Positions 17,599-25,917 of a stretch of 64,000 nt of DNA are shown in pieces. Origin of the DNA: Azophilus sp965200465 (lineage in GTDB: Bacteria > Pseudomonadota > Gammaproteobacteria > Pseudomonadales > Azotimanducaceae); assembly GCA_965200465.1 (NCBI GenBank), contig OZ241358.1, forward strand, positions 3,658,001-3,722,000. Direction: 5' to 3'. The notes under the pieces were generated by a model that made no database searches, had not been told where the DNA came from, and worked only from the letters and a program-made list of their open reading frames with translations. The position numbers were made by a program, and so were the translations under genes. The number at the start of each line of letters is the position of its first letter. Within the stretch, counting starts at the first letter, position 1.

Positions 17599-18723
17599 TT
17601 GAAGATTCATGGCGCCTGCAAATCGGAGTTCGCCGCCGTCAAGGCCGCGTTCCAGGAGAATTTTGAGCAGCGCGGCGATGTCGGCGCGTCCGTGGCGGTC
17701 AGCGTCGAGGGCGAGCTGACGGTCGATCTCTGGGCCGGTCACCGGGACCGAAACGGCGCCCTGCCCTGGGAGCGGGACACCATCGTCAACGTCTATTCCA
17801 CCACCAAGACCATGGCGGCGCTCACCCTCCTGCTGCTGGCGGACCGGGGGGAACTGGACCTCTATGCGCCCGTCAAGACCTACTGGCCGGAGTTCGCCCA
17901 AAACGGCAAGGAGGGAGTGCAGGTGCGGCATTTCCTCAGCCACTCGGCGGGCCTTTCCGGCATGGACGAACCCATGACTGAAGAGGACGTTTACGACTGG
18001 GAAAGAATGACCACCGCCCTAGCCCGCCAAGCCCCTTGGTGGGAACCCGGCACCCGCAGCGGCTACCACGCCCTGACCCAAGGGCATCTAGTCGGCGAAG
18101 TGGTGCGGCGCATCACCGGCCAAACCCTCGGCGCCTTCTTCCGCTGGGAGTTGGCGGAGCCGTTGGGCGCGGATTTCCACATCGGCATCGGCCCGGAGCA
18201 CGACCGCCGCATCGGCCAGTTGATTCCGCCCAAGGCGGCGCCGGCCGGCCAAACGGCGCCCGGCTCCATAGCCGCCCGCACCTTCGCCAACCCCTCCCTG
18301 TCCGCCAAGGCCAGCGCCAGCCGAGCCTGGCGGGCGGCGGAAATTCCCGCCGCCAACGGCCACGGCAACGCCCGCTCCGTGGTGGCGGTGCAGACCTTGG
18401 CGGCCAACCTCGGCAGCGCCAACGGCAAGCGGCTGATGTCCGAGGCCGGCTGCCGGGCCATCTTTGACGAGCAAACCTTCGGCAAGGACTTGGTGCTTGG
18501 CGTGCCCATCAAGTTCGGCATGGGTTACGGCATCACCACGGACCTGCTGCCCATGGGGCCGAACGAGCACATCGCCTATTGGGGCGGCTGGGGCGGCTCC
18601 ACCGCAGTGGTCGATCAAGACGCCCGGATGTGCGTTTCCTATGTGATGAACCGCATGGAGGGCAACCTGATGGGCGACCTGCGCGGCTTCAAGCTGCTGC
18701 AGGCGGCGCACCGGTCGTTGTGA
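17599..18723 (+). CDS. Beta-lactamase-fold serine hydrolase (class C / EstB-like)
   Basis: A 374-residue serine hydrolase of the beta-lactamase/penicillin-binding fold, probably an esterase or peptidase rather than a true lactamase. The nucleophile motif S-T-T-K lies at about residues 67-70 in N-V-Y-S-T-T-K-T. The S-G-Y-H-A segment supplies the tyrosine (YxN position, with Ala in place of Asn). A Gly/Trp-rich stretch Y-W-G-G-W-G-G-S takes the place of the KTG-like box. No signal peptide is visible, so the protein is probably cytoplasmic. The start is a TTG; no ATG in frame is available nearby. Confidence 0.87.
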   Translation: MKIHGACKSEFAAVKAAFQENFEQRGDVGASVAVSVEGELTVDLWAGHRDRNGALPWERDTIVNVYSTTKTMAALTLLLLADRGELDLYAPVKTYWPEFAQNGKEGVQVRHFLSHSAGLSGMDEPMTEEDVYDWERMTTALARQAPWWEPGTRSGYHALTQGHLVGEVVRRITGQTLGAFFRWELAEPLGADFHIGIGPEHDRRIGQLIPPKAAPAGQTAPGSIAARTFANPSLSAKASASRAWRAAEIPAANGHGNARSVVAVQTLAANLGSANGKRLMSEAGCRAIFDEQTFGKDLVLGVPIKFGMGYGITTDLLPMGPNEHIAYWGGWGGSTAVVDQDARMCVSYVMNRMEGNLMGDLRGFKLLQAAHRSL

Positions 18724-18793
18724 GGCACTCCTTGATTCAGGCGGTAGAGGGGCAGATTGCCGTTAAACTGCTGCAGGCGTACACCGGTCGTTG
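18694..18793 (+). repeat. Imperfect short direct repeat at the 3' end of the serine hydrolase gene
   Basis: About 29 bases covering the last codons of the serine hydrolase (CTGCTGCAGGCG then CACCGGTCGTTG) recur about 70 bases downstream, at 18765-18793, with one indel and a few substitutions. A partial copy of a gene's 3' end next to an integrase remnant is what an attachment-site duplication would leave. This reading is inferred. Confidence 0.5.
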
Positions 18794-19027
18794 ATCTTTC
18801 ATCCCAGCGCCACTGGCTGCGCCCGCTGCCCGTGGCGTCGAAAATCCTTGACACAGCGACGCCAACATGTCCGCCACGGCTTGCCTGTCTTCCAGAATCT
18901 CGAAGGCGGACGCAAACCGGCCCGCATCGAGCAGCGCTTCGGTGACAAGCCCGGCGCTTACGGCGATGGCGGCAGGGGCCGCAACGGGCCTGCACCTTGT
19001 CGTTACGCCAACCAGAACCAAGAACTG

Positions 19028-19692
19028 ACGGCAACGCCTCTACTGGAACCGCAAGCACCACAACATCGGCCTTGGCGGCGTCAACCATGTTTCCATAGCC
19101 GATGCGCGGGAGCAGGCCCAACTCAACATGGCCATGCTCAAAACTGGCCAGAACCCACTTGAAGTGTGGAACCGTCCCCCGGTGCCGACCTTCGCCGAAG
19201 CCGCCGACCAAGTACCTGCACTGTGCCAAGGGTGGCTACAAGAACACAACCAAAGCCGAGCGTGAATGACGGCAGGCCATGCGCGACTACTGCAAGCCGA
19301 TGGCGGATGTTCCCATGCATGAAGTCAAGGTGCATCATGTCCATGCTTGCCTGTCGCCGATATGGGAGACCAAAAACCGAACCGCCGTTAGGTTGAAGGA
19401 ACGCATCAACCTTGTGCTTGACCATGCACAGTCTATGGAGTGCCACGCCGACAACCCCGTTGAGAAGGTGGTGCGGTTGCTGCCCAAGGTCAAGGCGAAC
19501 ACGCAGCACCTTGACGCCCTGCCCCACAAAGCTATTGCCGAAGCCGTCCGCAAGGTGCGCGGCGCAAACCACGCGACCCAAGACTTGACCCTAGGCTACT
19601 CTACTGCCCAAGCCGCCAGCGAAGCGCCACGGCAGATTTCTGCGCCATCTAGGGCCGCCTCTGTGTCGCCACTAGCCGGCAGGATGATTTAG
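19028..19692 (+). pseudogene. Tyrosine recombinase (phage-type integrase) remnant
   Basis: Decayed P4-type integrase. Recognisable segments are N-I-G-L-G-G-V-x-H-V-S-I-A-D-A-R-E-Q-A from the arm-binding domain and P-T-F-A-E-A-A-D-Q-V, then the core-binding domain (M-H-E-V-K-V-H-H-V, A-V-R-L-K-E-R-I-N-L-V-L-D-H-A, A-D-N-P-V-E-K). A frameshift falls near 19215, and a TGA at 19267-19269 sits where a Trp codon is expected. The catalytic domain with its Arg-His-Arg-Tyr residues is missing. Similarity begins near 19028; upstream to 18794 nothing intact was seen. Confidence 0.8.
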
Positions 19693-19695
19693 GGG

Positions 19696-19724
19696 TTGAC
19701 AAGCCCCAAGCGCTTCGCCTAATC
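19696..19724 (+). promoter_or_regulatory. Candidate sigma70-type promoter for the first LRR gene
   Basis: TTGACA at 19696-19701 is followed, after exactly 17 bases, by CTAATC. The -35 is perfect and the -10 is poor. It lies about 180 bases upstream of the LRR start codon. Confidence 0.45.
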
Positions 19725-19788
19725 TCGCCACCAAAGCAACACGCAAGCGCCCGTGTCGGGTTGCTTGCCGAATACAATAGCCAACCAA

Positions 19789-19814
19789 TTGCCGGGGAGT
19801 AGCTACCCCGGCAA
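19789..19814 (+). promoter_or_regulatory. Leader hairpin upstream of the first LRR gene
   Basis: A perfect nine-base stem (TTGCCGGGG with CCCCGGCAA) closes an eight-base loop. No U tract follows, so it is not a standard terminator. It lies in the presumed 5' untranslated region and could affect message stability or act as a protein-binding site. Confidence 0.5.
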
Positions 19815-19858
19815 GGCGAATAGGCAGGAGCCACAATCGCTTGTGTGTTGCTTAACGG

Positions 19859-19875
19859 CCCGGCTTCATGCCGGG
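19859..19875 (+). promoter_or_regulatory. Second leader hairpin, 25 bases before the LRR start codon
   Basis: CCCGGC and GCCGGG pair perfectly around a TTCAT loop. The stem ends just upstream of the region that serves as ribosome-binding site (GACGGGGAA). Confidence 0.45.
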
Positions 19876-19900
19876 AAGGGAAACCGACGGGGAACACTCA

Positions 19901-21766
19901 ATGCGTGACTTTGCCACTCGCAACGGCGGCGGTCGTTGCCTGCCAAGACTGCGAACCTTCATGCTGCTGGCCGTCGCCATGCTGCCCGCCTTGGGCCATG
20001 CGCAAACCGTCAACATTTGCGACAGGACGCCGCAAGTGCGCGACCAAATCTTGCAAGCGCTTGGAGCCAACGACTGCGCCGCCGTGGATTCCCAAAGTCT
20101 ATCCGGCTTGACTCGGTTGCCTTTGCCTGGGTTAACGGGATTGAAGGCGGGCGACTTCGACGGCCTGCCCGGGCTGCAATACCTGGTCTTGGCGGGCAAC
20201 CAGTTGGCTTCCTTGCCCGCCGGCGTGTTCGACAGACTGACCAGCCTGCAAACGCTTGGCTTGATCGACAACCAGTTGACCGCCTTGCCCGCCGGCGTGT
20301 TCGACAAGCTGACCAGACTGCAACGGCTTGACGTGCGCAACACCCGATTGGCCGCCTTGCCCGCCGGCGTGTTCGACAAGCTGACCAGACTGCAATGGCT
20401 TGACTTGAGCACCAGCCGATTGGCTTCCTTGCCCGCCGGCGTGTTCGACAAGCTGACCAGCCTGCAACGGCTTGACTTGAGCACCAGCCGATTGGCTTCC
20501 TTGCCCGCCGGCGTGTTCGACAAGCTGACCAGCCTGCAACGGCTTGACTTGAGCACCAGCCGATTGGCCGCCTTGCCCGCCGGCGTGTTCGACAAGCTAA
20601 CCAGACTGCAATACCTTGACTTGGGCGGCAACCAGTTGACGGCTTTGCCTGCCGGCGCGTTCGACAGACTGACTAGCCTGCAATACCTTTACTTGCAGGG
20701 CAACCAGTTGGCTTCCTTGCCTGCCGGCGCGTTCGACAGACTGACCAGCTTGGTAGCTCTGCGCTTGCACAGCAACCAGCTGACTTCCTTGCCTTCCGGC
20801 GTGTTCGACAGTCTGACCAGCCTGCTAGAACTTTACTTGCACAGCAACCAGTTGACGGCGTTGCCGGATGGTTTGTTCGACAGTCTGACCAGCCTGCAAC
20901 GGCTGGACTTGAGAAGCAATCACCTTGTGGGATTGACGGATTCCAATAGGCTTTTTTCACGCCTTCCTAGTGGCGTAAGAGTGTACTTGGATGGCCAAAC
21001 CGAAGCGCCCGGAACGCCAACCACGCCGCCGCCGACCACGCCGGAAACGCCTAGCGACAACGGCGGTTCGGATGGCGGGGCAACTGCGCCAACGCATACG
21101 CATCCTTACGCGCCCGTTGGCCACACCCACGATTTTACGGAATTCCACACCCACAACAAAGACAACGACGTTCGCTACGCCATTAGGCGGCACCACCACG
21201 ACGCCGACTACGCCGCCTTGTCTCATACGCACCCGAAAAGAACGGCTGCAAGGCTGCGCCTTGCTTGCGGCGAGCGTTGCGAGGCAATGGCCGACCAGCC
21301 CAACATTGCTGATCTTATCGAAGACGCCTTTTGGTTGGAGCAAGCGCAATGCTCAACGCCAAGGACGCGCAACATAGCCGCAAACTCTTGCCCAAACAGT
21401 GTCGTGGGGCGCAGAGGCTTGACCTACTGCGGAGGCGGGGAAGGCAATCTCAACGGCCTAATGACCAACCCGCCAAGCGGAGTTGGCGGGAAGCAAATCA
21501 CCATATCCGAAGGCGTCAAGGCGTCCGTTGCGCAAACCTTGGCGTTGCAGATTGCGGAGTTGGGCTTGACTTGCGAAGAAGCCGCCGTGGTGCTTTACAG
21601 AGGGCAGTTTCACTTGGATACATGCCGAGCGCGGGCGGATTACGGCAGGATGGCGCAAGCCATAGCCGAGGCGACGGGATGGGACGGCTTGGGCGTCACG
21701 CTGCCGACGCTGGCAACGATAACTAGGAATCGAAAATGCGGGGATGCTTTGGAGGCTACGCAATGA
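19901..21766 (+). CDS. Secreted LRR protein 1 with HxH-rich and Cys-rich C-terminal region
   Basis: A 621-residue exported protein. The signal peptide ends A-L-G-H-A-Q near residue 36. The N-terminal cap reads C-D-R-T-P-Q-V-R-D. About ten 24-residue LRRs follow, of the type L-P-A-G-V-F-D-x-L-T-x-L-x-x-L, strikingly like lamprey variable lymphocyte receptors in consensus. After a Pro/Thr/Gly linker comes a histidine-rich segment (H-T-H, H-H-H, S-H-T-H) resembling phage tail-fibre HxH metal-binding motifs. A Cys-rich domain of about 170 residues ends the protein and is nearly identical to that of the LRR gene at 27908-29626. The ATG at 19901 follows a GGGGAA site; an upstream ATG at 19868 is less likely. 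Function unknown; surface recognition or adhesion is plausible. Confidence 0.82.
   Translation: MRDFATRNGGGRCLPRLRTFMLLAVAMLPALGHAQTVNICDRTPQVRDQILQALGANDCAAVDSQSLSGLTRLPLPGLTGLKAGDFDGLPGLQYLVLAGNQLASLPAGVFDRLTSLQTLGLIDNQLTALPAGVFDKLTRLQRLDVRNTRLAALPAGVFDKLTRLQWLDLSTSRLASLPAGVFDKLTSLQRLDLSTSRLASLPAGVFDKLTSLQRLDLSTSRLAALPAGVFDKLTRLQYLDLGGNQLTALPAGAFDRLTSLQYLYLQGNQLASLPAGAFDRLTSLVALRLHSNQLTSLPSGVFDSLTSLLELYLHSNQLTALPDGLFDSLTSLQRLDLRSNHLVGLTDSNRLFSRLPSGVRVYLDGQTEAPGTPTTPPPTTPETPSDNGGSDGGATAPTHTHPYAPVGHTHDFTEFHTHNKDNDVRYAIRRHHHDADYAALSHTHPKRTAARLRLACGERCEAMADQPNIADLIEDAFWLEQAQCSTPRTRNIAANSCPNSVVGRRGLTYCGGGEGNLNGLMTNPPSGVGGKQITISEGVKASVAQTLALQIAELGLTCEEAAVVLYRGQFHLDTCRARADYGRMAQAIAEATGWDGLGVTLPTLATITRNRKCGDALEATQ
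20399..20614 (+). repeat. Tandem 72-bp repeats within the LRR coding region
   Basis: Three adjacent 72-base units, each encoding one 24-residue LRR. Units 20399-20470 and 20471-20542 are identical; the third differs at a few bases. Such identity at synonymous sites shows recent duplication or gene conversion. Confidence 0.9.
21237..21760 (+). repeat. Inverted repeat arm 1: constant 3' region of LRR gene 1
   Basis: About 520 bases encoding the Cys-rich domain are repeated in opposite orientation at about 27914-28440 with high identity by eye. The two arms bracket the 6-kb defence-like island. Confidence 0.85.
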
Positions 21767-21781
21767 AAACGGCCAGTTTCC

Positions 21782-21948
21782 TTACACCCCGTCCTTACTC
21801 TCGAGGTCCCAACGGCCGGTAGCCGTAGGGCGAGCACGGATGAACTGGCACACCAACGCTTCCATCGAGATGCCCCGCGTTCGCGCCTCCTTTTGCACCA
21901 AGACTTGTCTTGCGAACTCAAGCCGCGCACGGTGATCGTGGTGGTCAT
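21782..21948 (-). pseudogene. Broken FitA-like ribbon-helix-helix antitoxin
   Basis: The start reads M-T-T-T-I-T-V-R-G-L, typical of small FitA/CopG-like antitoxins. After about 18 codons the homology moves to another frame (K-E-A-R-T-R-G-I-S-M-E-A-L-V-x-Q-F-I-R-A), so a frameshift separates the halves. The expected 3' part and the toxin gene are absent. It is probably a relic of a toxin-antitoxin pair. Confidence 0.6.
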
Positions 21949-22000
21949 CACACGCCCACCGACCATTGCGAATCCGATCTGGACCGCCATTCGTTCCAGT

Positions 22001-22654
22001 TCATGTGCCCTTTTCGCGGAAGTACCGTTTCAGGAAGTTGAACACTTCACGTTTCTGAGCTTCTGAGGCTGCCTGTACGATTGCGGGTACGTTGAGCCAG
22101 CCGGTTTCGTCGTCCCAGTAATTCTTCTTCATCACTTGATGCCGTCCGCACAATGGCTGCCACTTTGACGGGTCCAATGGGTCGGCATCGGCATGCAATG
22201 AATGGGGGGTCTTGTGATCTGGTGTTAATTTGACCGTCCCACCCCCTACCGGGTCGATGTCGCCGTGTTTCTGTCCGCAAACAACGCCACCTTCATTCCA
22301 TGCACATTCATGATTTGCCTGTTCAAGGACGGCCCGCCACGTCTCTGCGGTCGGCCGTGTTCGCTTAGCGGCTGTGCTGCGACGTTCGGCATTGGGCATC
22401 ATGTATTCGCTGACTTTTAGGTCGCCCCGATTTCGCCATGACAAGATGGTGTAGCCTTTGTCTATTCTTAATTCTGAGAGTCGTTGATGCCAGTTTTCCG
22501 GCGATTTTCCGGTTTCAGGATCCGTCGCCACTTCGATTAGCTGTTCGCGCGTGGCGACCTTTCCCAAATTGTCGAGGAAAAACGCCTCGATTCTGGCGCG
22601 AACCGACCGTTGCGCATATGGACCTTTGACAGTCGCGTCTCTATCCTCGGCCAT
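22001..22654 (-). CDS. HNH-type restriction endonuclease (type II)
   Basis: A 217-residue protein just downstream of a DNA methyltransferase gene and overlapping it by 14 bases. The N-terminal half looks like a DNA-binding helical domain (V-A-T-R-E-Q-L-I-E-V-A). The C-terminal half has an HNH/beta-beta-alpha-metal core: C117, C126, then L-T-P-D-H-K-T-P near 143-150 with the catalytic His, then L-C-G-R-H-Q near 168-173. The Cys pairs may bind a structural zinc. The ATG at 22654 has a GAAGAAA purine stretch in front. The recognition sequence cannot be told from sequence; the methyltransferase partner supports the restriction role. Confidence 0.82.
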   Translation of the reverse strand: MAEDRDATVKGPYAQRSVRARIEAFFLDNLGKVATREQLIEVATDPETGKSPENWHQRLSELRIDKGYTILSWRNRGDLKVSEYMMPNAERRSTAAKRTRPTAETWRAVLEQANHECAWNEGGVVCGQKHGDIDPVGGGTVKLTPDHKTPHSLHADADPLDPSKWQPLCGRHQVMKKNYWDDETGWLNVPAIVQAASEAQKREVFNFLKRYFREKGT

Positions 22655-23408
22655 TTTCTTCGCACCGATGCGCTGCAACTCGTTCGCGTGTAACGACCAA
22701 GTATTCAGGGGAGCTATCGCACAGGATCGCATGACGATGAAGACGCAGGCACGCCTCGCCCGTCGTTCCCGAACCGCACATCGGGTCAAGCACGGTGTCG
22801 TTCGGTCGTGTTGCCATCAAAAGCAGCGGTTCGATAACGGACAACGGCTTCTGTGCCGGGTGTCCGGTCTGTTCGCTTCGGCCCACAAAGCCGACATTCA
22901 GGGGGGCTTCAAGCACCGAGGGCGGGCCGGGAACGAAGCGCATCTTACCCGCTTTCCAGCGCGCCATTTGATCAGCATTTAGAAAGTGCTCGGGATAGGT
23001 GGCCGCTCCATCGGCCGCAAGATGCAAGCAGGCGTTTTGGGCTGATCGCCAACCGCGAATCACAGACGGACAATTCTTGTAGTACCAAGTGAGCCAAGAC
23101 ACCAACCTGATGCCATTGGGGAGCGCTGTGGCTTGGTGTGCCAGTATCTCGGGGAAACCCCAAACGAACACATGCTCGGAAATGCGGCAGGCGGACCGAA
23201 TGACGGTCGCCAGCCAGTCGTTGTAGTCGTCCCGCACACCGCCGATGCCCTTGTTGTACCAAGGATCGAGAATGGTCGCCTTCACGTCGGATACGCATGC
23301 GAGAGTATCGAGCACATCCGCTGCAGGGAGCACTTTGACGGTCGTTTGTCCCTCGGGGTTGTGGGGCTTTGCGGCTTCCGCCAACTCCCGAAACGTCGCC
23401 TGCTTCAT
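22641..23408 (-). CDS. Site-specific DNA methyltransferase (beta-class, N6-adenine or N4-cytosine)
   Basis: A 255-residue modification enzyme that would protect sites cut by the HNH endonuclease encoded next. The catalytic motif appears as D-P-W-Y at about residues 48-51 and precedes the SAM-binding motif D-P-M-C-G-S-G-T-T-G-E at about 208-218, which defines the beta order. T-G-H-P-A-Q-K-P near 181-188 is also typical. The ATG at 23408 is preceded by AGGAGG, a near-perfect ribosome-binding site, and excludes the longer upstream frame. D-P-W-Y fits N6-adenine or N4-cytosine methylation; which one is uncertain. Confidence 0.9.
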   Translation of the reverse strand: MKQATFRELAEAAKPHNPEGQTTVKVLPAADVLDTLACVSDVKATILDPWYNKGIGGVRDDYNDWLATVIRSACRISEHVFVWGFPEILAHQATALPNGIRLVSWLTWYYKNCPSVIRGWRSAQNACLHLAADGAATYPEHFLNADQMARWKAGKMRFVPGPPSVLEAPLNVGFVGRSEQTGHPAQKPLSVIEPLLLMATRPNDTVLDPMCGSGTTGEACLRLHRHAILCDSSPEYLVVTRERVAAHRCEENGRG

Positions 23409-23652
23409 GTGTCGTCCTCCTCGTGGCCGCTCTATGGGCGGGCGACCGCGAACGCCGCCGTGTGTGCGGCGCACAACTCGTTGGTCCCGTTCCTCTCCGA
23501 TGGCACCATGATGTCGGCTTTGCGTAGGCCAATCTTGAGCACGGGATGGGCCTGCCTCCGCCAGCCGCTCGCCGGAGGCAGGACGATAGCCCACTTCGCC
23601 CGACTTCCGCAACTCAGCACTGGTTTTAGGGTGTGCGACAGATCGTAGGTCA

Positions 23653-24381
23653 GTGAACACTGACACTCGACAGCGCCAGCGGAGAGATGCCCGCGCCAAG
23701 GCGAAGGTGCGCTCCCGCGAACATATCCTCGCCGAGGTGTCCAAGTGGCTCGAAGCCTATGCGTGGTTGGAGGAGGAGCTTGGCGAGCGGGCGGACTTCC
23801 GCCTCGGCAAGGCGCGGCCGTCGAGCGACGGTGCCGGGCCAGACGCTGTGGCGCAGGCTGTCCGCGAAGCGGTGGGCTTGGCACCGGAGGCGGCAGTGCG
23901 GGACATTTGCGGGCTGCTGGACCGCGGCGGCGTGAAGCTCCTGCTCTTGGAGACCACGCGGGACTCCCTCTTCGGCCTGAGCGTCGGTCAGCGGGACGGT
24001 GGCCCAGCCGTCGTGGTGAACACTTGGGAGCGCATCTTCCGAGTGAGCTACAAGACCGTGCTCTACCGGCTGGTGCAGTCGGGTCGGGAGCAGGCGCCGC
24101 GGGTGTGGCAGGCCTTCCAGAGCCAGCATCGAGCCTACTTCGGCAAGACGCTGCGCAAGGCCGACGAACCGCAAGCCTTGGGCAAGAGCGAGTTCGCGTG
24201 GAGTTGGGGACGCGCCGGGGAGCCAGCGGGCCTCTCGCGGCACGACTTCATGGAAGATCGGCTGCACCGCCTTGTGCGCCAAGCGCTGGAGCGCGGAAGC
24301 ATCTCCCTCGGCAGAGCCGCCGAGATTCTGGGCCTCGAACGCGAGGGCATGAGGAGGCTGGCGGGGGAGTGGAAGAAGTAG
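23653..24381 (+). CDS. ImmA/IrrE-family protein lacking the metallopeptidase core
   Basis: A 242-residue protein whose two halves match ImmA/IrrE peptidase-regulators. Residues up to about 127 end in G-G-P-A-V-V-V-N-T-W-E-R-I, which normally precedes the zinc-protease segment. The next residues, F-R-V-S-Y-K-T-V-L-Y-R-L, normally lie some 60-70 residues later. The H-E-x-x-H catalytic block is therefore absent, with the frame intact; E-R-I-F at the join suggests short-homology deletion. The start is GTG, the frame is open further upstream, and the N-terminal XRE-type helix-turn-helix found in many relatives is not evident. Any remaining function would be non-proteolytic. Confidence 0.7.
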   Translation: MNTDTRQRQRRDARAKAKVRSREHILAEVSKWLEAYAWLEEELGERADFRLGKARPSSDGAGPDAVAQAVREAVGLAPEAAVRDICGLLDRGGVKLLLLETTRDSLFGLSVGQRDGGPAVVVNTWERIFRVSYKTVLYRLVQSGREQAPRVWQAFQSQHRAYFGKTLRKADEPQALGKSEFAWSWGRAGEPAGLSRHDFMEDRLHRLVRQALERGSISLGRAAEILGLEREGMRRLAGEWKK

Positions 24382-24792
24382 CGAATGAAACCCCGACGGT
24401 GCTGCTGGCGGGTCGGTTCGAGCAGGCGAGCGAGCTGGAGTCGGCGCACTGCTACGCGGACCGGCTGCTGAATGTGGATGGGCAGGATGAATTTCGGGGC
24501 GAAGCGCGTGGAACAGGCGATCCGGGCGGTGGGCGAGGATGCATAGGCAAGGCGGATGGAGCTGCCGTCGGCGGCGATCTCGGTGGTTGGTCGGGAAGCC
24601 GCGACCACCGGTCCGGCGTTCGGACGGGCTGCGGCCCGCAACTCTTTGAAAGTAAGGGTATATTCTGTACATGGCGCTGGAAGGCACCGGGTTCCAGCGC
24701 GGCCGTCGGAGACGGCGGGGCGAAGGTGGAGGCAGGGCGACCATGTGAACGGGGCTTGCGTGCTACTTCGCTTCTTGTGGTAAGTTGTCGCC
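24382..24792. other. Gap without a recognised gene
   Basis: Open frames occur on both strands but show no family features. The sequence may be the remains of a gene that once followed the ImmA-like gene. A promoter for the HD gene is expected near its right end. Confidence 0.4.
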
Positions 24793-25917
24793 ATGAATGT
24801 GGTGCAGGCAAACAGGGTCGGCCAAGGAAACCTCTTCGATCCTGGCGACAGCTATGACTTCCAACGCCCGCTCGGCCAATCGACGGCGAGCGAAGACAGT
24901 GCGCTTCTGGCCTCTTTGGCCGAGACAGCGGCATTCAGACGCTTGAAGGGTGTCTCCTTCCTAGGAGCAATCAATTACAGTCTTGTGCGATCGCCGAACG
25001 GTAGGCGTTTAGCCACAAGGTATACGCGCGAACAGCACAGTCTCGGTGTCTTGAAGCTAGCCCTCATCTATTGCAAATGCCGGGACCTGTCCCCAAGGGA
25101 GCGTCGGATGATCTGCGCGGCCGCGCTTCTCCACGACATAGGCCACCCCCCCTTCTCGCACTCGATGGAGGCGGTCTTGGCGGAGAAGTTCGATATCGAT
25201 CACCATAGCGCCACTCAGGACATCATCTGCGGCCGCATCCCTCTCGGTCGGGAAGTTCTCAGCGCCCTCCGGTCCCACCATGTGGATGTTGAGTGCGTTG
25301 CCGCCTTGGTTGCAGGCCAGACGCCTGATTTTGATCGGTTTTTCTCGGGCCCAATCACGTTCGACACGATCGAAGGCATATCGCGGTCATATCAGTATCT
25401 GACCCACGCAGCGCCTAGCCCACGGGACGTTGTCATCGCCGCCGCTGCAAGGACGAGCAATGACGATCAACAGATAGTGGATGCCTTCTGGCGTCGTAAG
25501 CACGAGGTATATTGCCGCGTTATTCACTCGTGGAAAGGCATCTTGGCTGACTTCGCATCGCAAGAAGAACTCCGGCGTCATATCCATAGAGTAAGCAAAG
25601 CCGACTACTTCGGCGACGACCGGCTAATGTTCAATAGGCTTCCAGGATTGAAGGAGACCCTCACCAGCACATCAATGGAGAGGGAAGTTGCCCTTCGCCT
25701 CGGAACTCCGGACTTCTACGTTGCACGGAAATACTTTGTGGATGAATCCGGAGACTTTTTCTCCCGGAAGGATGATGATCGTTACCAACATGTGAAATCT
25801 CCTACAAGAACTGACGAAATTCAAAGGAGTAATTCGTTGTTGAACGAGGATGCTCACACGAAGCAAAATGAGGAGATTTCCTATGGCGATGAGCACCGAA
25901 GTTCACAAGTACATTAA
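24793..25917 (+). CDS. HD-domain phosphohydrolase (dGTPase/SAMHD1-like)
   Basis: A 374-residue HD-superfamily protein. The metal-binding pattern starts with E-Q-H-S (His82), then L-L-H-D-I-G-H-P-P-F-S-H (His114-Asp115), the hallmark of dGTPase and SAMHD1-like enzymes. The C-terminal third is charged and contains no second known domain. GC content falls clearly towards the 3' end and into the next gene, unlike the flanks, which suggests transfer. It overlaps the nucleotidyltransferase gene by 35 bases, so the two are co-translated. dNTP or phosphoester hydrolysis is inferred from the fold; the substrate is unknown. The neighbourhood suggests phage defence. Confidence 0.82.
   Translation: MNVVQANRVGQGNLFDPGDSYDFQRPLGQSTASEDSALLASLAETAAFRRLKGVSFLGAINYSLVRSPNGRRLATRYTREQHSLGVLKLALIYCKCRDLSPRERRMICAAALLHDIGHPPFSHSMEAVLAEKFDIDHHSATQDIICGRIPLGREVLSALRSHHVDVECVAALVAGQTPDFDRFFSGPITFDTIEGISRSYQYLTHAAPSPRDVVIAAAARTSNDDQQIVDAFWRRKHEVYCRVIHSWKGILADFASQEELRRHIHRVSKADYFGDDRLMFNRLPGLKETLTSTSMEREVALRLGTPDFYVARKYFVDESGDFFSRKDDDRYQHVKSPTRTDEIQRSNSLLNEDAHTKQNEEISYGDEHRSSQVH

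Noticed and set aside
20399..20614. CRISPR-like array
   Set aside because: The repeats are contiguous 72-base coding units without spacers. The 21-bp array at 52009-52149 is likewise a coding minisatellite without spacers, and no cas genes are present.
19901..21766. Horizontal transfer of LRRs from jawless vertebrates
   Set aside because: The consensus likeness to variable lymphocyte receptors is striking, but this LRR type is also found in bacteria, and cap and tail are bacterial in style. Convergence or general LRR consensus is more economical.
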